Source: Paenibacillus sp. PK3_47 (lineage in GTDB: Bacteria > Bacillota > Bacilli > Paenibacillales > Paenibacillaceae). Taken from it: 64,000 nucleotides of DNA. The stretch's first letter is position 1, and each line of letters starts with the position of its first letter. The stretch lies in NCBI RefSeq assembly GCF_023520895.1, contig NZ_CP026029.1:310001-374000 (forward strand), written 5' to 3'. The notes under the pieces are model-generated. The model was not told the origin of the DNA. It did not search any database and saw nothing but the letters and a program-made list of their open reading frames with translations. Made by a program: the position numbers and the translations under genes. This document shows, piece by piece, positions 14,880 to 25,200 of the stretch.

Positions 14880-16841
14880 TTAATGAAAAGACTGCCAAAA
14901 CTCACCTTCCGTCGAAATGAGGCCCATAATCTCCGCATACGGAATCCGGAACGTTGGAAAACCTGCCGCATAAGGAGCAATCTCATAAGGAGCAAAATAA
15001 AGATATAAGGCCTCCCCGTCGACAAAAAAAGGCTGGTCTGCTGTAATCCCTTTATACGTATCCGGAAACACATAAGAATACTGCGGGTCCTCGGCAATCT
15101 GTCTGCCGACGATGTCACTCAGCTTTTGTACATATTTGCTGCCAGGCTTGAAAAGGTCCCCCAAACGGTAGAACCGGCCGTTCTTGACGTTGATGTGTGT
15201 GTAAATTCTGGTTGGCATGCCGTGTGCAGCCCCGAAAGGGAATTTATAACCTTCAAGTTCAAGCACGAGCAGGTTTTTCCGGAAAAAAGATACGGCGAAG
15301 TCGCCTGTATAGCTGAAATCCTGCATGCTGCCCCCGCTTCCAGCCCCTTCGGCAAGAGAAAGGCTGCGCAGCTTGTCATTGACTTCCCTGGAAACCTCTG
15401 AGCTGGCAATGCCCTCCACCACGGGATAATACACCAGATAATCTCTATTCGGCTTATATTTCTTCTCCAGCACAGAGTACGGCGGCCTAAGCGGAATCAC
15501 TCCGTTCTGTCTCCAAACCTGCTTGCCCTGACGGTCATAATAGGCCGTACGCTGATCTACATCTGCCCGAATCAGATTGCCGCTGAAGGATAAAGTCCCG
15601 GAACCGGAAATGACGGGCGGCTGGGATGCTTTTTTACCGCTTTTGTCGATAAAATAAGTGTCCTTGGCATCATACACCGAAGCGAGTCCGTTCTGGTAAT
15701 TGTTCACCCCCAGTAATGGATGCGTGCTGAGCACCCGGCCGGTAACTGCATCTGCGATAATATAGCGGGAGCCGCGGTAAGGCTGATCAGCATAGATCGG
15801 TGTGCCGAGCGCTACCCGGTCCTCCCCAAGCTGCATTACCTCATAGTAGTGAGCCGGTACGACAAGTTTTCCTGTTTTATCGATCAGACCGTAGGCATTG
15901 CCGTAATTTTCCGCTGTATTGATGACCGCCCTGCCTCCTGAAAAAGGGAGCGCCGCTGTAAATTGCGGTTCAATCGCAATGCTTCCATCCGTCCGGAGAT
16001 AGCCGTATTTTCCATTTTCCGCAGCCTGAAAGGCCAGCAGACCGTCTCCCGGATAACCCACAAAAGGATACTTGTATGTGTGCAGAACCTTTCCTTGCAG
16101 ATCAATCAGCGCGTATTCTCCTGAACTGACTTTGACCAGCGCCTGGCCGTCCGTGAAATCTCCTGCATCTTCATAAATGGCCGGCAGCACTTCTTTGCCC
16201 TGGGCGTCCAGATAGCCGTAGCGTGAAGGTCCAGCCGTACTCTGTTTGGAAAAAAGCGCCCGGCCTTCACTGAGCGAATTCAAATAATCATACCGTGCGG
16301 AGGTTACCTCTTTGCCTTTTTCATCGATCAGGGTGTAGCCCTTGGCATCAGAGGCCACGGCGCGTCCTTCCGAAAACGGGGCAATAAAATTATAAATCGG
16401 CTTCACCCTTTCCCGTCCGGAGCTGTCGATCAGCCCGCTGCTGTTTTTGCGCTGCACTACCGCCAGTCCGTTATCCTGAAACTCCTCCGCATACTCATAT
16501 CTCGGCTCGATCACCGTCCGGCCATCGTTGTTGATGTAGCCCCACAGCGTGCCCTCTTTTAGCTTAAAGGGTGCAGGGTGCAGCATGTCTGCCCTCAAGT
16601 AGCTGTCATCCGGTTCCGGCAGGGCGAACAGCGGCTCCAGAGGCCTTTTATAATAATCGACACGGTATAACCCCGCCTCGGCCGGAATCGTGACGAACAG
16701 ATCCTCATCTGCCCGGATGAAATCCTCTTCCTGCTCGGTACCAAATGGGCTCCAGCCGATCCCGTCCCATTTCCACACTTCGGTCTGCACCAGGCCGTGG
16801 TCCATTCCTTTTACCAGCTCATTCAGCTTGATCCTCAGCAT
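14880..16841 (-). CDS. WG-repeat protein with C-terminal DUF3298-like domain
   Basis: Protein of 653 residues. About seven WG (beta-propeller-like) repeats of the type YGYINNDGRTVIEPRYEYAEEF and YGYLDAQGKEVLPAIYEDAGDF run from about residue 100 to 400. The last 200 residues (YPVVEG ... YTHINVKNGRFYRLGDLFKPGSKYVQKL ... LYLYFAPYEIAPYAAGFPTFRIPY) match the RsiV-type DUF3298 domain, which normally sits outside the membrane. I start it at the ATG at 16841, 8 nt after AAAGGAG; the frame is open to 16946 but has no better site. No signal peptide or membrane helix is visible at this start, which is odd for DUF3298. The function is not known. Confidence 0.85.
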   Translation of the reverse strand: MLRIKLNELVKGMDHGLVQTEVWKWDGIGWSPFGTEQEEDFIRADEDLFVTIPAEAGLYRVDYYKRPLEPLFALPEPDDSYLRADMLHPAPFKLKEGTLWGYINNDGRTVIEPRYEYAEEFQDNGLAVVQRKNSSGLIDSSGRERVKPIYNFIAPFSEGRAVASDAKGYTLIDEKGKEVTSARYDYLNSLSEGRALFSKQSTAGPSRYGYLDAQGKEVLPAIYEDAGDFTDGQALVKVSSGEYALIDLQGKVLHTYKYPFVGYPGDGLLAFQAAENGKYGYLRTDGSIAIEPQFTAALPFSGGRAVINTAENYGNAYGLIDKTGKLVVPAHYYEVMQLGEDRVALGTPIYADQPYRGSRYIIADAVTGRVLSTHPLLGVNNYQNGLASVYDAKDTYFIDKSGKKASQPPVISGSGTLSFSGNLIRADVDQRTAYYDRQGKQVWRQNGVIPLRPPYSVLEKKYKPNRDYLVYYPVVEGIASSEVSREVNDKLRSLSLAEGAGSGGSMQDFSYTGDFAVSFFRKNLLVLELEGYKFPFGAAHGMPTRIYTHINVKNGRFYRLGDLFKPGSKYVQKLSDIVGRQIAEDPQYSYVFPDTYKGITADQPFFVDGEALYLYFAPYEIAPYAAGFPTFRIPYAEIMGLISTEGEFWQSFH

Positions 16842-16944
16842 TCCAGTCGCTCCTTTGTAGGGCATTTGCCTATAGAATATGAAAAGGAGGGGTAAAGGGT
16901 GTTTGTGTGCATGGGGTGTATTGTAAAAGAGAAGTTGAGGATCC

Positions 16945-17113
16945 AACGTAACTGCGGTGAATGTTTGGACTTCCGGCCGCTGTTGTCTTCTGATTTCTTG
17001 ATTAATACCGCTTTTGCGGTAGAAATCCGAAGACAGCCTATGCTTTCGAAGCGAGCTTTCCTGCGGAAAGCTTTCAGGCGGATGCTGGCGCTCCTACAGT
17101 TCCAAACTTCCCC
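16945..17113. repeat. Palindromic intergenic element, complete copy
   Basis: The 5' part shares AACTGCGGTGAATGTTTGG and ACTTCCGGCCGCTGTTGTCT with the element between parE and parC, and the 3' part shares GCTCCTACAGTTCCAAAC. The central stem TGTCTTCTGATTTC (16984-16997) pairs with GAAATCCGAAGACA. A further small hairpin (GAGCTTTCC/GGAAAGCTT) is inserted near 17053. The ends GTTTGGA and TCCAAAC are inverted. It lies between the WG-repeat gene and the SWIM-type pseudogene. Confidence 0.75.
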
Positions 17114-17227
17114 TTCGTTACTTCCTCCTCACCTTTTTGTCCTTTTCTAACTAATACTAGTTCTGCTGGATGTCTTACGTATTTGCATTTTGACGATCGG
17201 CATTCTCTTCCTATCAGCACAGCTCAA

Positions 17228-17440
17228 ATCTTGTAACGGACCCAGGTTCCCTTATTTCTGCCAAAAACTATACTTTTATCAGCTAACGGACAACAGATCC
17301 GTTATTTAACGGATTCAGCCGCCAAACCGGCTAATCCAAGCACTTTAAGGGACCTGCGGTTCGTTAGCCTGGCACAGGGGTTCTCTCAGACGAAATAGCG
17401 GAAGCACGGTCCGTTAGGATATACGGATATTTGAACAGCA
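17228..17440. repeat. TAACGGA/TCCGTTA palindrome cluster
   Basis: Several copies of a short inverted motif, the clearest TAACGGA (17284-17290) with TCCGTTA (17298-17304). Decayed half-sites lie nearby (GTAACGGACC at 17228, GGTTCGTTAGCC and GGTCCGTTAGG further on). The same motif recurs near 39.4 kb. This stretch holds no gene that I can see. Confidence 0.6.
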
Positions 17441-17512
17441 AACTGCCCCCTATCCGGTCCTCTCACGCGTCATTATGCAGAATCAGGCTTGGTCTTTTAA
17501 GAGGGATACTCT

Positions 17513-18928
17513 ATGATGGAAGTACTGAATACAATCCGCTTGGGGGTAACCAGAATGGTGCAGAAGCCTAGATTGCAAGAGGTACTGGACAGGCTATCGA
17601 AAGAAGAGCTGATCGCAATTGTCACAGAGGCCGCTGAGCGGGACAGCAAGTTTAAAAACAGCCTTTTGATGAAGCATGATCAAGGGGTGCCTTCGGCGCA
17701 GATTCAATCCTGCAAGAAGCTGATTGCGGAAATTGTGAAGGATTATACCGGGAGAGAGGGCCTTATCCCCTACCGGCAAACGCACGGCTTCGCTTCGGAC
17801 ATGCTCCGTTTGCTTCACCAACACAGCGCAGCGCAGGATCCTTTGCTAAATTTGGACGTCGCACTGCTCGTGCTGGAAGAAGGCGTGGAGGCGTTTCAGT
17901 ATGCGGATGATTCGGACGGGGAGATCGGCATGCTGGTGAATGAGGCGCTGGAACGGATCAGGGAACTCGCAAATCATTTGCAACCGGGTGATGAGGCTGT
18001 CCGCAGGCCGTTTTTTGAACGTTTGCTACAGATGAGCCAGAACAGTGTCTTCGACGGCTGGGAAGATTTCCGGATTGGCTTGCTGGAGATTTGCACTGAA
18101 TTTGCTGATGTGGCAGCGAACAGAGAACAATTGGTTACTGTGGTTGAAAAGCTTATAGAGGATAACACGGAAAGTGAGTATTGGAAGCATTCCAGGGAAC
18201 CGCTGCTCGGCATTTTGTTTACTTATTCATCAGTACGGTTCTGAGGAAGAAGCCGACAGATTTGTGAAGAAGAATATCAAGTTCACTCTATTTAGGCAAA
18301 TGGCGATTAAAAAATGTATGGAGGCTGGAGATTACCGGCGTGTTATTACTTTGGCCGAACAGGGAGAAAAGCAGGATAAAAAGCTGCCCGGCCTGGTTTT
18401 CAGGTGGCAGGAAGCGAGATACGAAGCCTACAAACGGCTTTTACTTAAGGCAGAACAGAAGCAGCTGGCCAGGGAGCTTTTGCTGGGCGGTAAATACAGC
18501 TATTACAAGGAACTGGAGTCATTGGTTGAAGGTGACACTGAAATCCTGTACCGGGACATAATCAGTGAACTGAAAAAACAGGATCGCAGGGCCGCCGGCG
18601 AAGTCTATCTTCAGCTGATCTCTGACAAAATTGATCTTCCGGAAATTCTGGCCTATATAAGAGCTAATCCATATGCAGTCGAGACCTATGCTTCCAGGCT
18701 GTCCGCAGAGTATCCTGCAGAGACCCAGCAAATATACGCCGGTTATATTTACAGCTCCGCCGCCGCAGCCGGGAACAGAAAACAGTATAAGCAGGTCTGC
18801 TCTATTCTCAAACGATATAAAAAAGTCGCAGGCCAGGCCAGGCCAGCCAAGCCAGTCTTATTCAGAGCCTAAAGAGTCAATACGACAATCGGCCGGCTTT
18901 ACTGGATGAGCTGGAGAAGCTGGAATAA
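17513..18928 (+). pseudogene. SWIM-zinc-finger-type protein gene, frameshifted twice
   Basis: Three consecutive frames together read like one protein resembling the C-terminal part of bacterial SWIM zinc-finger proteins. Frame one (17513-18244) carries LSKEELIAIVTEAAERDSKF ... LHQHSAAQDPLLNLDVALLVLEEGVEAF and ends abruptly at SSVRF. Between about 18213 and 18225 the reading passes to the next frame, LLIHQYGSEEEADRFVKKNI, which runs to 18872. Near 18840 (a GGCCAGGCCAGGCCAGCC repeat) it must shift again to reach SLKSQYDNRPALLDELEKLE-stop at 18928. The Cys/His SWIM motif is absent, so the 5' end is also missing. Two sequencing errors would be an alternative to true decay. Confidence 0.7.
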
Positions 18929-18929
18929 G

Positions 18930-18957
18930 GAGGGCCATATGCGCCCTCATTGTTTTT
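18930..18957 (+). terminator. Terminator after the SWIM-type pseudogene
   Basis: GAGGGC (18930-18935) pairs with GCCCTC (18943-18948), followed by ATTGTTTTT. Confidence 0.65.
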
Positions 18958-20195
18958 CAAACAGGAATTTTGATTAAAAAGGTCGTCCCCTTCCCCTTCT
19001 CGCTTTTAACGTCGATGACACCCTTTACCTTATTTACAGCGCTGTAGACCATGAGCATGCCGAGGCCTGTCCCCTCTTTTTTGGTGGAATAATACGGCTT
19101 GCCGAGCCGCGTGATTTCGTCCTTGGTCATGCCGATCCCCGTGTCCCCGATGCTGATCAGGATGTGCTGTTTTTTTTCGGAAATATCGATGGTAAGCGTG
19201 CCTCCGCCCTTCTCCTTCATGGCTTCAATCCCGTTCTTGTAGAGGTTGATCAGGCACTGCTGAATCTGGTTCTTGTCATAGCTTGTATTGAGCGTGTTGC
19301 TGAAGGTGAACTGGACTTCGACCTTATGAATGGCTGCGAACGGCATAATAATATTCTTGGTGTACTCTGCCTCCGCCCGGAGATTGGAATGGACCATATT
19401 ACCGAATTGCGGCTTGGCAAAAGAAAGAAAATCACTGACAATCTTCTCGGCACGGTTCAGCTCCTGTAAAGACAATTCGACATAATCCTTCTCCTGGGGC
19501 GAGATGTTGTTGGACTTTTTAAGCAGCTGCAAAAAACCGCTGGTCACGGTGAGCGGGTTTCTGATCTCATGTGACACACTCGCAGCCAGTTCACTGACCA
19601 CATTAAGGCGCTCCGAATGCAGAATCCGGTCACGGTTCTTGATATTGGTAATAATCTGTTCGATCAAGATCATAAGAATGCTCATTACCATCACATGTGT
19701 CGTCAAGGCATAAAGTGTGAGGAGCCAGAATTGGCTGTCCAGCGTCCCTTTCATCAGCCCCAATACAACCAGATAGATTCCCATCGTTAACACGGCTGCC
19801 GCGGTTGCCCAGACAATCCGGCGGTTGGCGCGGAGCCTGATGAATCTTTTACTGAAAAACGGTACCGCCAGCACCACTGCTGTTGAGAACAGGAAGGATG
19901 GCAAAAATCCGGCGCCGCCGACATAAAAACGGTATACATTGAGCAGCACATATAACGGGAATACATTTTTATAGCCGCCAAAAAGAGCCACAAGGATAAA
20001 CGGAACATACCGCAGATCAAAAATAAAGCCCATATCCAGCTGAATCGGCTTGGCAATGCACAGGAGCATCGTCACAGCTGACATGGCTACAAGTATTTTG
20101 TTGTTATAGCGGTTTGCCTTGTTTTCAAAAAAAATGACAACGATTAAAACCGGGAACAACAGGAACAAAAAGTTTAACAGTAAGGTTTCAAACAA
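18957..20195 (-). CDS. Membrane sensor histidine kinase, KinB-like
   Basis: Histidine kinase of 412 residues. The first 180 residues hold about six transmembrane helices; the stretch FIFDLRYVPFILVALFGGYKNVFPLYVLLNVYRFYVGG is typical of the 5TM-LYT sensor domain. The H-box is SVSHEIRNPLT with the phospho-accepting His209. The HATPase boxes are QIQQCLINLYKNGIEAM (N), ISIGDTGIGM (G1) and KKEGTGLGMLMVYSAV (G2). No response regulator lies beside it, as with the orphan sporulation kinases KinA-E of Bacillus; KinB has the same architecture. Start is TTG at 20195 with GAGGAAG 6 nt upstream. A role in the Spo0A phosphorelay is inferred, not shown. Confidence 0.85.
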   Translation of the reverse strand: MFETLLLNFLFLLFPVLIVVIFFENKANRYNNKILVAMSAVTMLLCIAKPIQLDMGFIFDLRYVPFILVALFGGYKNVFPLYVLLNVYRFYVGGAGFLPSFLFSTAVVLAVPFFSKRFIRLRANRRIVWATAAAVLTMGIYLVVLGLMKGTLDSQFWLLTLYALTTHVMVMSILMILIEQIITNIKNRDRILHSERLNVVSELAASVSHEIRNPLTVTSGFLQLLKKSNNISPQEKDYVELSLQELNRAEKIVSDFLSFAKPQFGNMVHSNLRAEAEYTKNIIMPFAAIHKVEVQFTFSNTLNTSYDKNQIQQCLINLYKNGIEAMKEKGGGTLTIDISEKKQHILISIGDTGIGMTKDEITRLGKPYYSTKKEGTGLGMLMVYSAVNKVKGVIDVKSEKGKGTTFLIKIPV

Positions 20196-20263
20196 GGTTA
20201 ACTTCCTCTTTCTTTTCGGCTAGTCCTGCTAGTATCTTTCCCTTATTATAAAGGACAAAGCGT

Positions 20264-20291
20264 ATAATACCCTATTACTATTTTTCTGCAA
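20264..20291 (-). promoter_or_regulatory. Candidate sigma-A promoter of the KinB-like kinase
   Basis: On the minus strand TTGCAG (20291-20286), a 16-bp spacer and TATTAT (20269-20264), about 70 bp before the start codon. Confidence 0.45.
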
Positions 20292-20397
20292 CAATGAATC
20301 TGAAGCGCCTGATTCGAAATCCTGCCGATATGTTTAATATAATTAAAGAGTCTGGAGTACCCGCTGTATACATGGGTAAGATAACTTGGTTGCACAT

Positions 20398-20427
20398 AAA
20401 AAAAACCATCCCGTTAGCCCGGGATGG
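20398..20427 (-). terminator. Terminator of the purT-GNAT operon
   Basis: Perfect 8-bp stem CCATCCCG/CGGGATGG with a 6-nt loop followed by eight T on the minus strand. Confidence 0.9.
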
Positions 20428-20449
20428 GGATGATCGATCACGTATTAGA

Positions 20450-20914
20450 TTATATAAGCGCTTTGTTGAAACGGTAGCCGGAGGACATCTCAAAGCCCAT
20501 ATGGCGGTAAAAAGCATGTGCCGGAGCACGTTCGACCCGGTTGCCGCTTCTAAGGAACAGCTGGCTGCAGCCGCGCTGGCGCGCCCAGTCTTCCGCTGCG
20601 GAAACCAGTCTTTTGCCGAGACCGTTCCCTCTTAAATCCTCTGATACGATCAGTGCAGTAATTTCCATAATACAATCTGCCTGTTTGTAATAGGAATGCA
20701 CCTGCCGGATTTCAATCATTCCCTCAACTTCGTTGTTCAGTTCAGCGACCATAGTATAACGGAAAGGATCGCTGTCCATGCCTTCCAGTCTCTCTTTCAT
20801 CACGCTAAGCGTTGTCGGATAGCCGAATTCCCGCAAAAGGGCTGTGACTCTCTCCAGATCATTCATGCCGCATTTGCGAATTTGCAGTACCTGCTCCTGA
20901 GTACTACTGTTCAT
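20450..20914 (-). CDS. GNAT-family N-acetyltransferase
   Basis: Acetyl-CoA-dependent acetyltransferase of about 154 residues. Motif A, with the pyrophosphate-binding loop, is [39 protein letters not shown], and the C-terminal [21 protein letters not shown] is the usual motif B. GGAGG at 20928-20924 is 9 nt before the ATG at 20914, which I prefer over the two GTG codons just upstream. The start lies inside the end of purT, so translation is probably coupled. The substrate (small amine or protein N-terminus) is not known. A terminator lies immediately downstream. Confidence 0.88.
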   Translation of the reverse strand: MNSSTQEQVLQIRKCGMNDLERVTALLREFGYPTTLSVMKERLEGMDSDPFRYTMVAELNNEVEGMIEIRQVHSYYKQADCIMEITALIVSEDLRGNGLGKRLVSAAEDWARQRGCSQLFLRSGNRVERAPAHAFYRHMGFEMSSGYRFNKALI

Positions 20915-22094
20915 CACCACATACCTCCACTTTTAGCATAGACGCCGCCTGTCTGGCGGTAGTCCGCGCGATCTCCACATCTTCCGCTGCACTCAGTGTC
21001 ACTGCCATCCGCCGGCCAGGGCGGATCTCAGGCTTGCCGAATATCCGGACCTGCGTGCGGGGAAGCCTGAGCGCTTCACGGGTTCCGGTTACGGTAAAGG
21101 CTTGTCCGGAGACTTCTGCCTTTAGGGTAGCTGAAGCACCCGGCGTCAACAGCACTACCGGGTCCACCGGAAAGCCAAGAATGGCTCTGACATGCAAAGC
21201 AAATTCCGATAAATCCTGTGTAATCATTGTTACCATACCGGTATCATGCGGTCTGGGTGATACTTCACTGAACAATACGCCCTGCTCCGTCAGAAACAGC
21301 TCGACTCCAAAAATCCCGAAACCTCCAAGCTGATCCGTTACGGCTAAAGCGATAGCCTGAGCTTCTGACAGCACTTCCTCACTCATGAAATGCGGCTGCC
21401 AGGACTCGACATAATCGCCGTCCTTCTGAATATGGCCTATAGGCGGACAAAAGACAGTGCCGCTGATCGACCGGACTGTAAGCAGCGTAATCTCGCTTTC
21501 AAAGGTAACGAAAGCCTCCACGATGACACGGGTTCCTTTGGCACGTGCCCCTTCCAGAGCTGTATTCCAGCAGTCCTCCGCATCTTCAGGCTTTCTGCAG
21601 ACACTTTGGCCTTTGCCCGAAGAGCTCATAATCGGCTTGATCACACAAGGCGTGCCAAGCTCTTCCACGGCCTGGCGGAGTTCCTCCAGGCTGTCCGCGA
21701 AGCGGTAAGCTGCAGTCGGCAGACCCAGCTCTTCTGCGGCCAGGCGGCGGATGCCTTCCCGGTCCATCGTCAGCTGCGCCGCACGTGCGGTAGGGACGAC
21801 GGTGAAGCCTTCCTCTTCCAGCTCCAGAAGCGCCTGTGTTGCGATAGCTTCAATCTCGGGCACGACAAGGTCCGGCTTCTCCGCACGGATAAGCTCTTTA
21901 AGACCCTCTGCATCCAGCATATCCATAACATGAGAGCGATGGGCTACGCCCATCGCCGGGGCATCCTGATAACGGTCCACAGCTACGGTCTCTACGCCAA
22001 GGCGCTGAGCTTCGATAATGACTTCCTTCCCCAATTCTCCGCTGCCCAGGAGCAGCAGCTTACGGCTTTGGGCTGAAAAGGGAGCTCCCCACAT
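20904..22094 (-). CDS. purT: Formate-dependent phosphoribosylglycinamide formyltransferase
   Basis: ATP-grasp enzyme that formylates GAR using formate and ATP, the folate-independent version of step three of purine synthesis. About 396 residues. The N-terminal Rossmann-like pre-ATP-grasp domain reads [31 protein letters not shown]. The ATP-grasp region holds [28 protein letters not shown] and [14 protein letters not shown]. The family's C-terminal domain is complete. An ATG at 22106 is in frame but sits directly on the GGAAGAGG; the ATG at 22094 is better spaced. A GNAT gene overlaps the 3' end. No PurR box was recognised upstream. Confidence 0.94.
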   Translation of the reverse strand: MWGAPFSAQSRKLLLLGSGELGKEVIIEAQRLGVETVAVDRYQDAPAMGVAHRSHVMDMLDAEGLKELIRAEKPDLVVPEIEAIATQALLELEEEGFTVVPTARAAQLTMDREGIRRLAAEELGLPTAAYRFADSLEELRQAVEELGTPCVIKPIMSSSGKGQSVCRKPEDAEDCWNTALEGARAKGTRVIVEAFVTFESEITLLTVRSISGTVFCPPIGHIQKDGDYVESWQPHFMSEEVLSEAQAIALAVTDQLGGFGIFGVELFLTEQGVLFSEVSPRPHDTGMVTMITQDLSEFALHVRAILGFPVDPVVLLTPGASATLKAEVSGQAFTVTGTREALRLPRTQVRIFGKPEIRPGRRMAVTLSAAEDVEIARTTARQAASMLKVEVCGDEQ

Positions 22095-22242
22095 TGTCGA
22101 TTCCATCCTCTTCCGGCAATTTGACTGCCCAGTTCTCTATTTCTGTAAACATGGCAGTTTCATTGTAAATTTTCAGGCTCACTTTTATTTTCAGGCATCA
22201 ACGGCCAGATTGCAAGTCTTCTTCGACATTTTACTACAAGTT

Positions 22243-25200
22243 TCATAGATTTTTGTCCACGATATCGTCGAAAGATCCCTCAAGAAGCTGTAATTCCCTT
22301 TCTATTCCGGACCAGTGCGCTTCAGAATCACCTCCTCTCAGCAGTTCAGCCATAGCTTCTTCCCGTTCTGCAAGGGTTTCGCGAAGGCCGTTAGCAGCTT
22401 TATCCAGCTCCTGCTCCAGAACACTTATATAAAAATCAATCAGCAGGTTCTCCTGGGATGACGCGGCGCCGGCGAGCGCTTCTTTGAGCAGCGGCTCGGC
22501 TGCAGAACGAAGTTCACTCCGGCCGGTGCCTTCAAAGAAATGCTTTGCTGATTTGAACCGGCTCCACAGTGCTGACCAGTCAAGCGGCTGCAGATGGCCT
22601 TCCAGCCTGGCCGGAGACGGCCAGCGCGCCGCTCCGTCCTCAAGGATCTGCAGCTCCTGCTCCGGAATGGACAGCTCGGCTGCGGCAGAAGCTGCCGCTA
22701 TCCGCACCAGTCTGCGCCCGGCAGCTTCCAGCCGCAGGGTTGTAGCCCACAGCTCCTGCTCCAGTTCACGCTGGAGGCTGCGCTCCAGTTCCCTCCCGCA
22801 GGCTGTGAAGATATCTTTCAGGTTCCCGCTGTCTTCACGCAGCAGCGACGGATGGAATGATTCCTGAAAAAAGCGGCCCAGTGCAAAGCCAATCCGCTGG
22901 CGGACATGGTACAGCAGTTCTTCGCCTTCACGCCGCAGGTCCCGGCGCGGCCGGTCTTCTGCAGCTAATGCTGCCAGACGGGTCTCCGCCTCCCGGCGCA
23001 GCTCCTGCAGCTCCCGCATCCCCGCCTCACGTCGTCCTGCTTCCATGGAGGCCAGTTCACGCCACTCCGCGGCACGCAGCCGCGCAGAGCTGATGCTCTC
23101 CCGGGCTGCATTGAGGGACAGGCGCGGCAGCTCCTCCCCCGCAAACCGGACCAGCACTTCTTCAAAGCTATGAAAACGCGAGGCCTCATAAGCCGCCTTG
23201 TCTCCTTCCGTCTTGCCTTCCAGGGCAAGCAGGCTGGACAGGGCATAAATCCGGGGAGCGGTCAAACCGCTGGCGCGGAGATTCTGCGCCACATGCGACT
23301 TTACTTCCTCCAGCTCTTCTTCCCCGGAAGCCAGGTCAGAGGCGTTGATAATAAAGAACATTTTATCCAGTGCAAAGCTGTCCTTGATTCTGCCAAGCTG
23401 GGCCAGCAGACCGCGGTCTGCTTTGGAGAAGGCATGGTTGTAATACGTTACAAAGCAGATCGCATCAGCATTCTTCATGTAATTAAAGGTTACGCCGGTA
23501 TGGCGGGCATGCAGGGAGTCCGCTCCGGGCGTATCCACAAGCACGATTCCGCCGGCTGTCAGCGGGCAGTCATAATACAGATCGATTCCCTGAATGAAGC
23601 AGGCCTTCGTCTCCTCGGCAACCAGTCCCCTATATTCCTCCAGACCGACTGTACGGACGGTTCCCAGGAGACTCTCCGCTTCCTTCCAGCCGGCTGCCGC
23701 AGCCCGGAGAAATCCGGCATGCGGCAGCTGGGACGGATGCAGTCCGCTGACCTTCAGCCCCTGCGCGGCAGCCGTCCATTGCTGCAGCGAAGGCGCAGGC
23801 AGCTGCAGCACGCTGAAGGAATGGAGGATGTCTTCCCAGAAATCCTCCTGTGTCTTCATCGTCACCACTGCGCTGCCGTGACGGAACTCCCCTTCCGGCG
23901 AGAGGATCCGGTTCACCGCCGCCGTGGCGGGATGCGGAGACACGGGCAGCACCTCTTCGCCGAGCAGGGCGTTGGCGAAGGAAGACTTGCCGGCGCTGAA
24001 CGCTCCGAACAGCGCCAGTGTAAAGCGGCCGGCGGCGAGTGACTCCGCCCGTGCCGCCAGGCTGCGCGCTGCCGAGGCCATGGCCGGCTCGCCGCGCAGC
24101 AGCTCTGCCGCAGCGCCCAGCGCCGCAGCGGCCTTCCCCAGCCTGCGGCGTCCGCCCGCAGGCTGGATCCCTGCCGCCCAGGCCGGGGCGGCGGAACTGC
24201 CAGCCGCGCGGAGCTGCTGCGGCTGGGCCTCCCGCGGCGCGGCGCCTGGCGCGCCCGCCTGCGGGGTTATCCTCACCTCCGGCAGGGTGCCGGGGGTGAG
24301 GGTCCGGCGCGGCGGCAGCAGCGCCGCGAGCTCTGCCGCGCGGGCGTCCGCCGCGCGGTCCAGGGCAGCGAGCGCGGCGAATGCGCGCGCCTGCTGCCCG
24401 AGGGCGGCTTCGCGGCGCGACAGCGCAGCGCGCTGCTCGGCCAGCAGCGGCGGCAGCTTCGCCAGCAGCTCATCGCCGGCTGCCAGCGCGGCGCGGCGGA
24501 ACTGGGCCTTAATTTCTGCCGCCAGCGAACGGCAGAAATTCAGCAGCGCCTCGCCGCCGCTCCCGGTTCCCGGCTTGACCGCGGACGCAAGCGTCTCCCG
24601 GCTTACCGCCGGGAACCTCTGCTTCAGGTCTGTCTCTGCGGCATCAGCCCACAGCCCCAGACCTTCCGCCCAGTCACGCACCAGCTGGAGGATATGCCAC
24701 TCCAGCTGGGCAGAGACCTCCCGGGTCTGCAGCGTATGCCACGCTGCAAGGCGCTGTGCCTGCTCCTTCTCGCGCTTCGCTGCAGTGAACAGCAGCCCGC
24801 GCCGGAAGCCTGGCGCGGTGCTCTCAATATAAGCGCCTGCAGCGTCTCTGACATCTGCCGGCATCAGATTGCTGTTCTCAAGCAGACTATCCAGCAGGCT
24901 GCGCAGCTGCAGCTGTGATTGTTCCGCAAGACCCTCCAGCCGCTGCCCTTCTTCGGCACACTCTGCAAGTTCACGGTTCACAGCCTCCGCATTCCCGCCG
25001 CCAGCCTCTTCCAGCAGCACTTCACGCTCCTCCTGCTGTAAGTCCCGGTAAGCGGCTGCCGATGCCTCCGCCACGTGATGAACCGAGCGGGACAGGCTGT
25101 AATGCAGCAGTTCTTCCCGCTGCGCAAGAAGTCCTGAGATCAGGCTGAGCAGATCCTCCCACTGGTTCAGGTGATGATCCCGAACCTTGAGTGAAGTGAA

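Noticed and set aside
22107..22242. PurR box or purine riboswitch before purT
   Set aside because: No motif resembling a PurBox and no purine-riboswitch structure was recognised.
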